DNA of 64,000 nt from Neofusicoccum parvum. Lineage: Eukaryota; Ascomycota; Dothideomycetes; Botryosphaeriales; Botryosphaeriaceae. The translations under genes were made by a program, and so were the position numbers. The notes beneath the pieces were generated by a model. It saw nothing but the letters and a program-made list of their open reading frames with translations, was not told the origin of the DNA and searched no databases. Positions 57,241-64,000 of the stretch are shown in pieces (position 1 is the stretch's first letter; the number at the start of each line of letters is the position of its first letter). The stretch is from NCBI GenBank assembly GCA_020912385.1, contig CP087210.1:248001-312000 (forward strand), read 5' to 3'.

Positions 57241-58832
57241 ATGTTCAGTGGATCGGTAGGTGCTTTCTCCTCGGGCCTGGAGCCTCTGGACACAGCCCCG
57301 TTCTATCGCGGTGTCACCGCGCTGCCTTGCATGCACGGGGCTGCGCGGGGTTATTCTGTTTTTTTCATGATCTGCCCCGTTCAACACTATCAATAGCGAG
57401 TCATGCTATGATCCGCACTGGATCCTCAACCTCATTTCCAGCCCTGCTCCTTAACCTCCTTACCAACGATGTCGTCCCCCGCAACGTACATCTTGCTGAA
57501 GACATTCTACTACCTACAGAAGAAGCCGTACTCGGCTGTCACGGTCCAGATAGACCGCCTCACGAGCGAGCAGTATGACGAGAACGACCTCGGCGGAATT
57601 GTTGACCTGGTCGAGGTTATCCGCATCCAGGATTCGGGCCCGACGGAGGCTGCACGTGCAATTCGCAAAAAGCTGTATGTTGCCACAACTCATCAAGCAG
57701 TCTCTCGCCTAACGGAAGTGCTGCAGAAAATATGGCAGTGTGCACCGTCAGCTCCGCTCCTTGACTATCCTCGATGGATTAATTCAGAATGCCGGCACGC
57801 GATTTCAGCGTGCATTTGCCGACGAGCCTCTCCTCGAGCGGCTACGTATCCTTGCCCGAGACGACATGGTCGACCCGGATGTCAGAGCGAAATGCAACGT
57901 TCTCTTCCGGCAATGGGCTGTTGCTTACAAGGGCAAGCCGGGACTTGAAAGAATTGCTACCCTCTACAAGCAACTGCCCCAGACCAGGAGGCCGCAGCCC
58001 CATCAATCAAAGGTGATCAAGGAAACTGAAGCCGATGCTGATAGCACCCCTTCTTCGCCCATCACGGAAACCCGCCCCTCCCGCAGCTCGTCCAGTGCTG
58101 CAACTTCGTCTACCAAGGTCTCGTTCACGCCTGCGGCCCCCGTGAACACGTCATCATCCTTCTTTAGCCACAAGGACAAGAAGCACAAGAAGTCCAAATC
58201 CCAGCCGTTTAGCCTGGAAAAGGAGAAGCCGAAGATCATGGAGACAATCGCTGCGGCATCCGTCGCCAGTACCAATCTTCTGAACGCACTCCAGCTCATC
58301 AACCGCGAGCAGCAACGCGTATCGGAGAATCCCGGAGTCGTCAAGCTTTTCGAAAACTGCAAGCAGCTGCGCCGGCAGATTTTGCGCTACATCCAGCTCG
58401 TCGAGTCTGACCAGTGGATCGGCAGCCTGTTGAGCGCCAATGACGAGCTAGTGAAGGCTCTCATGTCGTACGAGATTATGGACAAATCAATTTCCGATGA
58501 CAGTGACTCCGAGACCGAAGCGCGCGCTGTGCGTTCGCCAGTGTCCCCGGCCTCGCCTACGGAACCCGCCGATCAAATGGCAGGGTTGAACTTGGGAGAG
58601 AATCCGCCCCCAAAACCGCCAAGGCCGGGCGGTGCGCCGGGTGTTGGCAAGCAGAGAGTGGAGGAGAGTGAGAGTGAGCCGGAGGAGGAGGAGGATGATG
58701 ACAACCCGTTCGCAGACAAAAACGCCCTTCAAACTCCGTATGCGGAGCCCACGGAGATGAAATGGTGAGTTTGCGCACGTCCCCAGAGTATATCCATTGT
58801 GTGGCTGACATGCAAGCAGGCGGGACATTTGA
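57241..58832 (+). CDS. LSB5: LSB5-like VHS/GAT-domain adaptor of actin and endocytosis
   Basis: Four exons: 57241-57255, 57520-57674, 57727-58764 and 58820-58832 (406 aa). The first coding exon has five codons (MFSGS) and the last only 13 nt (ending KWRDI). Both ends are needed to recover family-typical termini. The VHS domain spans about 6-140 (KKPYSAVTVQIDRLTSE, GPTEAARAIRKKL, KYGSVHRQLRSLTILDGLIQNAG), followed by a lysine-rich linker and a GAT-like three-helix part (NLLNALQLINREQQRVSE). The tail has PPPKPPRPG, an SH3 ligand type, and DDNPFADK, an EH-domain ligand. Yeast Lsb5 links Las17/Sla1 to ubiquitin and membranes; function here is by homology. A longer unspliced start at 57469 is possible but less family-like. 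Confidence 0.92.
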
Positions 58833-59476
58833 GTTGGTTAATGTTTCCTAGTTACGACTTGCCCTATGAACTACCTTTGGATCCTGTGATTATTGATAGA
58901 GATCGCTTGCTCTTCAACATTCCTTACGGCGTGAACAATGGATAGGTCAATACCCACGTATCATCTACTAATCGAGTTATGCCGCCTCTCCTAATACTTC
59001 ACATTTGTGTATTTTCGAAGCAAAAATCCAGAACGAGCCCTTCTCTTACCACTTAGGGAATGTTAATAGGTTTCAAGACCCACAAGCAAACCTTAGCAGC
59101 CGCATCCTAACGAGCATTAGCGCGGGTGCGGGTGCGGCAGGCTTCGCGTATCGCAGTTTCCCTGATCCCGCCAACCTGCACGCCCTGCTCAGCCATCCCC
59201 GCATACGTCATAGCCGCGATACGTACCCCCAAGTCTCAGCCACGCAGGATTCACGCTCCATTCTTCTCCTTACCCTGTCTCCACCCAACTTCACTTTCAC
59301 CACCCGCCTCTCTCTCTCGATCATTCCACGGTAACGGCTCAACCCATCTCTCAAGTCTCAGTAAGCGCCCCCTTTCAGTACCTCTTCCACATGGCCACGC
59401 CCGCTAACGTTAGTGTCCACAGACTCGCGCAAAGCACTTCCACCACCTTCGCACGTTTACCAACACAACCGCCACC
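58833..59476 (+). promoter_or_regulatory. Promoter and spliced 5' leader of the first cysteine-rich peptide gene
   Basis: A CT-rich stretch at 59260-59360 is followed by a likely 5' UTR intron, 59361-59422 (GTAAGC donor, CGCTAACG branch, TCCACAG acceptor). A 54-nt leader then ends in GCCACC-ATG, a strong initiation context. No TATA box was seen. Confidence 0.5.
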
Positions 59477-59611
59477 ATGCCCGGCTCAACATCCAGCTCG
59501 TCAACCACCTCTTCTATCACCAAACCCATCTCCGTCGCGGCGCCACCGAAGCTGCCCTGCTACTGCGGCGATGACTGCTCGTGCTGCGTCATTCCTTGCA
59601 CGGTGATGTGA
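59477..59611 (+). CDS. Small cysteine-rich protein, metallothionein-like (44 aa)
   Basis: A 44-residue frame in optimal start context. Residues 1-20 are Ser/Thr-rich (MPGSTSSSSTTSSITKP); the rest holds six cysteines (28, 30, 34, 36, 37, 41) in the order CxC-GDD-CxCC-xIPC. There is no signal peptide. Clustered CxC and CC pairs suggest soft-metal (Cu/Zn/Cd) binding, as in short fungal metallothioneins, but this is inference. A second gene at 60089-60217 on the opposite strand codes the same design, so the frame is under protein-level constraint rather than chance. A spliced 5' leader precedes it. Confidence 0.75.
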   Translation: MPGSTSSSSTTSSITKPISVAAPPKLPCYCGDDCSCCVIPCTVM

Positions 59612-60088
59612 GGGTCAGCAAACAACGATACATTTGGGGCGGTGTTTTCATGTTTTGGAAGAAGGCGCGGCGAAGCAATTATATCAGGGATCACGGCGTC
59701 GCGATTGGATCAGGACTGGCTTTTGCGACTGCACAGAACGGGTTCTGAAGCCCGCGAAGATGGGATCTGCGTTCGATGTGATTGGTAGCGCAAAGAGGGC
59801 TGCTTTACAGCCACAGCGAAATGGAATAGGCAAACGTTCAAAGCTTCTTGGAATTGGGTATAAACGACTGCTCCTCGGATGCAATATTCATAATGAACCT
59901 CCCCGCCCGTCTTCGAGGGCTCTCCTCAGTGCTTCGTAAACTGCTCACACCGCCGCTCGAATCATCGTCGTCGCTTTCATGCAACCCGCTGTTTCGTGTC
60001 TCTCATGCGTCGCGCTCATTTACATCACAGTGCTGCGCGCGCCAGTCGCGTTAGCCATGCTCTCGCCGGAAGGGGTGTATATGTGTAT
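59612..60088. other. Spacer between the two convergent cysteine-rich peptide genes
   Basis: 0.48 kb that must carry both 3' UTRs. Frames here are short shadows. Confidence 0.55.
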
Positions 60089-60217
60089 TTACCAAGGAAT
60101 GAAGCAGCAGGTGCACTCCGCGTCGTCGCCGCACGGGCAGCTAAGGCAGCCCGTCTTGATCGTCTTAACGGGCTTGGAGATGGAGGAGATCGTGCTGGAG
60201 GTGATGCTGCCGGGCAT
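60089..60217 (-). CDS. Small cysteine-rich protein, paralogue of the facing gene (42 aa)
   Basis: A 42-residue minus-strand frame starting MPGSITSSTISSISKP, with six cysteines (24, 27, 29, 35, 37, 38). It shares CxC-GDD-xx-CxCC-xIP with the facing 44-residue protein, but ends in Trp instead of the extra Cys. The start context GCCAAA-ATG is strong. A longer frame from 60388 exists, but its upstream part spans a good 5' UTR intron and is not conserved in the sister gene. No signal peptide. Metal binding is inferred from the CxC/CC clusters. Confidence 0.75.
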   Translation of the reverse strand: MPGSITSSTISSISKPVKTIKTGCLSCPCGDDAECTCCFIPW

Positions 60218-60546
60218 TTTGGCGGTGTGTTTTTGCGGGGGCGAGAACAGAGTTCGAGGTGGAGGTTTGTTTGCGTGCGGAGAGAGGCGTGAGACGCGAG
60301 GAGCTGTGGAGAGCGGCCGGTCAGCAAACTGCGACGGCGGGCCAATTAAGCGGTAGGGGGACGGGGCGTCTGGCGTCGCGCAGAGCACAAGGGCGCGCTG
60401 GCCTTGCCGTCGGGGTTTGCGTACGTACCTGTAGTTTTGCGAAACGATTGGAGGAAGAATGCGCGCGCGAGGAATAGCGGAAGGACTGGTGTTGAGGCTG
60501 CTTGAGGTGTGGCCGTAAGGGAGGAGTAAGCTGCGGCGGATTTATA
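60218..60546 (-). promoter_or_regulatory. TATA box and 5' UTR intron of the second cysteine-rich peptide gene
   Basis: On the minus strand, TATAAAT lies at 60540-60546. A likely leader intron spans 60304-60428 (CAG/GTACGT donor, TTGCTGACC branch, CTCCACAG acceptor), and its second exon ends 86 nt later at the ATG. The sister gene also has a leader intron ending 54 nt before its ATG. Confidence 0.55.
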
Positions 60547-62329
60547 GAGCTGGCGGCGCGGCGTCCCAAGACCTGGCCGTTTACGATACGCACGAATCGG
60601 CGCGCGCGCGTAATTGGTCGGACAAGGGTATGCGACGTGAAGCAGGGCGCTGGGCAGGGCTGTTCGCTGTGTCGGCGGGAGATGGCGGTGCAGCGCATGA
60701 ATGCGGCGCGTGCTGATTGACTCGTAGCAAAGCGGAGCTGCTGCGTGGCGCGGCAGGTGCGGGCCCGAGATGACGCACGCAAGGCTGCGGTGAGACAAGT
60801 TGTGGCCGTTCCAGACCGGCGGCCCGCACGCAAACTCGGCAATGACATTTCCAAATCCAAGCCTCGCTGGGCTGAGGGCGGGCCGGACCACGTTCAAGGT
60901 ACGTGCGTATCTTGCCGGCGCTTGAGAATACGATGTTTGGTTCTAGATTCAGTCGCATATGTCTGCCGACTATGTTCTTGTGCATGAGGCAAGGTCTAAT
61001 AGAATGACTGACGACTCTTAGTCCAAGGCTTTCCCACTTCATGGAAACTACCGATCTCTTTGCCACTTTCAAATCCTCTACCTTTGGCATGTACATGCTA
61101 GTTCAGAGAGAAGTTCAAGAACGCATTTCGTTGGCACTGGTTCCTTGGTAGGGAGACGATGAAAGATCCATACTGTTCGAAGTTGGAGGAATAGCATCCC
61201 CGACACGCGACTGGTAAATTTTGAGATCTACCCGAACGTGGACACGCTCAAGACTTTTGTAAATCCACGCTTGCTTGCTTTCTTCACATCAGAGTGCACG
61301 CCAAGTTTCGTTTGCATCACGTTTCGAGATCAAGCCTCGAATTTCACCGCACTCATTCAATTGTTGTTCTTCCATGCCGCATACTCAACACCTCGGCCCC
61401 TACGCCGGCCAAATCATCCGAATTTACGCGTAGTATTCGTCCTCAGCGGAAAGAGCATGCATGATTCCTTGTTGCTTAACTTACTTCATCTTTTTGACAA
61501 GCCGTCCTGGAGACTGTTATGCTATTAGAGGGTAGAAGGGGGCTTGACTTGGACAATTTTGTTGGGATCGGCGACCAAAGTACATGAGACACAAGACTAC
61601 AGACGGCACTTCCGCACCACGGGGGATGCTCATTCCTGCCAAAGACTGTCAGCCGTTCACCGGTCCAGCACCATGGAGAATTAATGCGCATGAGCCATAC
61701 CTCAGGCACCCGCTACGCTACTGTTGCCTTTCCGCCCCCACCACCAGTCTTGGCTCTCTGCCTCGTTTGCTGCTGAACTTTTCTTCGCTTCGGCCCGCTC
61801 AGATTCAGTGGCCCAATCTGCAAGTGCATTTACGATCTGGATGATTCCGTAGCTTCTTATTACCGCCTGATATACAAGTAACCATCCACATCGTGCTCCG
61901 CCCAGCGCTGTTGCCTATTCTTGGCTGCCCAATATATTGAGAGGGTCGGCCGTCACCGCCTGATGAGTCGCATCATTCTGCACTTGCAAGGCCGAGACCT
62001 ATATTTAGGGTTTGCACCTCCCCGGATAAATACCCCAATGCAGATCATGCCCCAGGCCACGGGGCTGGTGTGACCATCGCCAAGCTTCCTCCAAAATCCT
62101 TCCTACCCGCATACATCACAATTTTAGGGAAACAGCCAACCGTATCGTCGACGTTGTGTGCTTGTGTTGCCTCGCGTGTCCAGTAGCGCCACTGTTGTAC
62201 GAGGCTGTGCTGTCACGTCGCTCCTTCACATTTCAGGTTTTTAAGATATATATTGTTCGTCTGTGTGCTACGTGCTTGCTTGCTGTTTTGCTGTCTCCTC
62301 CACTGCTGTTTCGAGACCACATTCTCACC
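60547..62329. other. Intergenic stretch
   Basis: About 1.8 kb; frames up to 183 codons on both strands near 60.6-61.0 kb are shadows in GC-rich DNA. The remainder is AT-richer with short frames only. Confidence 0.5.
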
Positions 62330-63327
62330 ATGGCACGCTATACAAGTTATTACAACAGTTCGGTCTGTTGGGGCTTATTCGATTCTTCTTTGGCCAAGGC
62401 AACTGTCGCCATCGAATCTATCGAAATAACTTTACTTCTACTCATTATCTTCTCCTGGCTAGTTTCGCAAAGAAGAACTCCGCCTCCATTCGAAGTTGTC
62501 AAATGGTACAACTTCGGTCTGACCCTTCTATTCTGGATCACGTAAGTTCTCCAGCCACTCATCATCCTCCCGGCTTCTGCTAACTATTAATTAGCTACAA
62601 AGCCTTCATTTTCATCGTGTTCTTCCTACAAGGTTGTGATGTCGTCGATAGCGTGGCGGATTCCTGGCGACTGGGCATCGTGTCTCAAATTTTGTACTGG
62701 ATCTCCATGGCGTTCCTGCTCGCGACCATCCTACTACCTATCTGCCGCGGACTGGCTCGCGTGCGCAGCTCCACTGCCCACGGCTGGAGTCGTGCAGGCG
62801 ACATCATGATGGTCATATTCACCATCTTCATGATCGTGTATCTCGGCCTCATGATCTGGGCCTACCAATCCGTCATCGACTCGTACAACAGCTATTACAC
62901 CATCAGATACGGCAACCAATTTCCGCAGTACATCTACGTGTACATGGCTCTGACGACATTCTGGTTCCTCCTGATTATCGCCGGCATTGGTAAAATGCTC
63001 CAGAGCACGAGCGGTGCCTCTTCACGCATTCCCCAGTCGCTGAGGGCCTGGGTTTTCATTTTGGCCTTCTCCCTGTTCGCATACGGCTTCCTCAGAACTT
63101 TCTTCGCATACTGGAGTACCTTCGGAGCTTCTTCGAGGTACTATGGCAGCACCTATTATGCTGAGGCTATCACGAACCAAGTGCTCACGACCTTATTTTC
63201 TCTAATTGCTCTCTTCGCAATCACCAGGGTTGCTAAGGATTTGAGCACTGTGTTTGCTCACCCGAACTTGTACATCGTATCTGATGAGGAACAAGCCAAT
63301 GGAGAGTATCGTGGGGTTGTGCGGTAG
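62330..63327 (+). CDS. Seven-helix fungal membrane protein (unknown function)
   Basis: Two exons, 62330-62541 and 62595-63327 (314 aa), with a 53-nt intron (GTAAGT, GCTAAC branch, ATTAG). Seven hydrophobic helices can be counted: about 28-47, 60-82, 100-125, 148-172, 193-215, 230-250 and 268-290. The N-terminus is short and Tyr/Asn-rich (YTSYYNSSV, one glycosylation sequon); the C-terminal tail is short and acidic. The layout resembles uncharacterised ascomycete integral membrane proteins related in form to RTA1/Pth11 types, but I see none of their signature motifs. I start at ATG 62330, which has a CACC-ATG context, rather than earlier in the open frame. Confidence 0.85.
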
Positions 63328-64000
63328 GTTGGCGGCTCAGTCAACGGTAGAGTACCTGTAATCATGAGATGATGGATGACCGGGATGACTACTGAATCTT
63401 TTTTTTGTTATTTCCCTACGTTAAGCATTAGTTCCTGAAGCATTTGCTAAGCAAGGAAGGAGTTGCGCAGATCTTGTTAATAGACAGTATATCCAAAGGA
63501 GCTAGGGGGCATTGCGTTATACCACGATTGAGTCTCGAGCATATTTGAGGATCTTTTATTGCTTGTTCTCTGTTATATTAGCTTTTTCATTCTTTCTCTA
63601 GCCTTTAATTCTGTATTTTAAAAGTCAGACAAGCATTCTGCAAATTAATGACGAGGGGGTTTGCTTTCGGTACATATTACAATTGAGCCAGATGACATGA
63701 AAAGCCGACTTGGCGAACGCCATTTTCCTAATGTACTTCAAGTCCAAACGGGTGTATACGAGGATTGGTTGCATAAACTTCCTATGCGTAAGACAAAGCT
63801 CTAAAGAGGCACTCAAAAGAAGAGGTTTTGATTTTTCATATTGGATACAAAAGTCTAAGTCATGCTACCGTGAAAGAGGGAGGTGGTGATCACATAGAAA
63901 TTTCTCACGTCTTAATGGGGGGAATAGAAAGGCCAGTCGGGGTTGTACAAGAATGTTCGATCCTAGATTCAATTAAATTAGAATCTACATTCATTAAAGG
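63328..64000. other. 3' flank to the window edge
   Basis: AT-rich, T-rich runs soon after the stop, only short frames. No partial gene recognised at the edge. Confidence 0.55.

Noticed and set aside
1..64000. CRISPR arrays, bacterial-type operons or an integrated virus
   Set aside because: No spaced direct repeats, no polycistronic spacing, and all recognisable genes are fungal with spliceosomal introns.

Overview
This 64 kb window reads as nuclear DNA of a filamentous ascomycete (Pezizomycotina; Dothideomycetes would fit but is not shown). The evidence is short GT-AG introns (mostly 45-80 nt), unlinked genes on both strands, and fungus-restricted families: a HET-domain protein, a CFEM-Pth11 receptor, a heme-thiolate peroxidase, and the housekeeping genes TIM17, COX15, capping protein alpha and an LSB5-like VHS adaptor. 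No rRNA gene, convincing tRNA gene, CRISPR array or intact transposon was seen. All exon models were built by eye from frame continuity and splice signals.

Layout. 1-16 kb is a conserved core: a hypothetical membrane-anchored protein, TIM17, a large BTB protein, COX15 divergent from it, and a CocE/NonD-type alpha/beta hydrolase. 16-23 kb is more accessory: a small broken ORF, a HET-domain gene and a multi-exon membrane protein. 25.6-33.7 kb codes for secreted or surface oxidative functions: a secreted GMC oxidoreductase, divergent from it a CFEM-Pth11 receptor, then a secreted chloroperoxidase-like enzyme. 34.5-44.7 kb is AT-richer accessory DNA: a RelA/SpoT-like gene with an in-frame stop, a CorA-like transporter flanked by related GC-rich inverted motifs, a zinc-type alcohol dehydrogenase, a decayed regulator fragment and an eight-exon membrane glycoprotein. 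44.9-58.8 kb returns to core genes: a ZNFX1-like helicase, F-actin capping protein alpha, two disordered or hypothetical nuclear-type proteins and an LSB5-like endocytic adaptor. 59.4-60.5 kb holds a convergent pair of tiny cysteine-rich peptide genes (44 and 42 aa). A seven-helix membrane protein follows at 62.3 kb.

The most interesting items are the paired cysteine-rich micro-proteins, which share a Cys signature, an N-terminal MPGS start and spliced 5' leaders; the RelA/SpoT-like gene interrupted inside its synthetase core; and several enzymes whose expected catalytic residues differ from the family norm.
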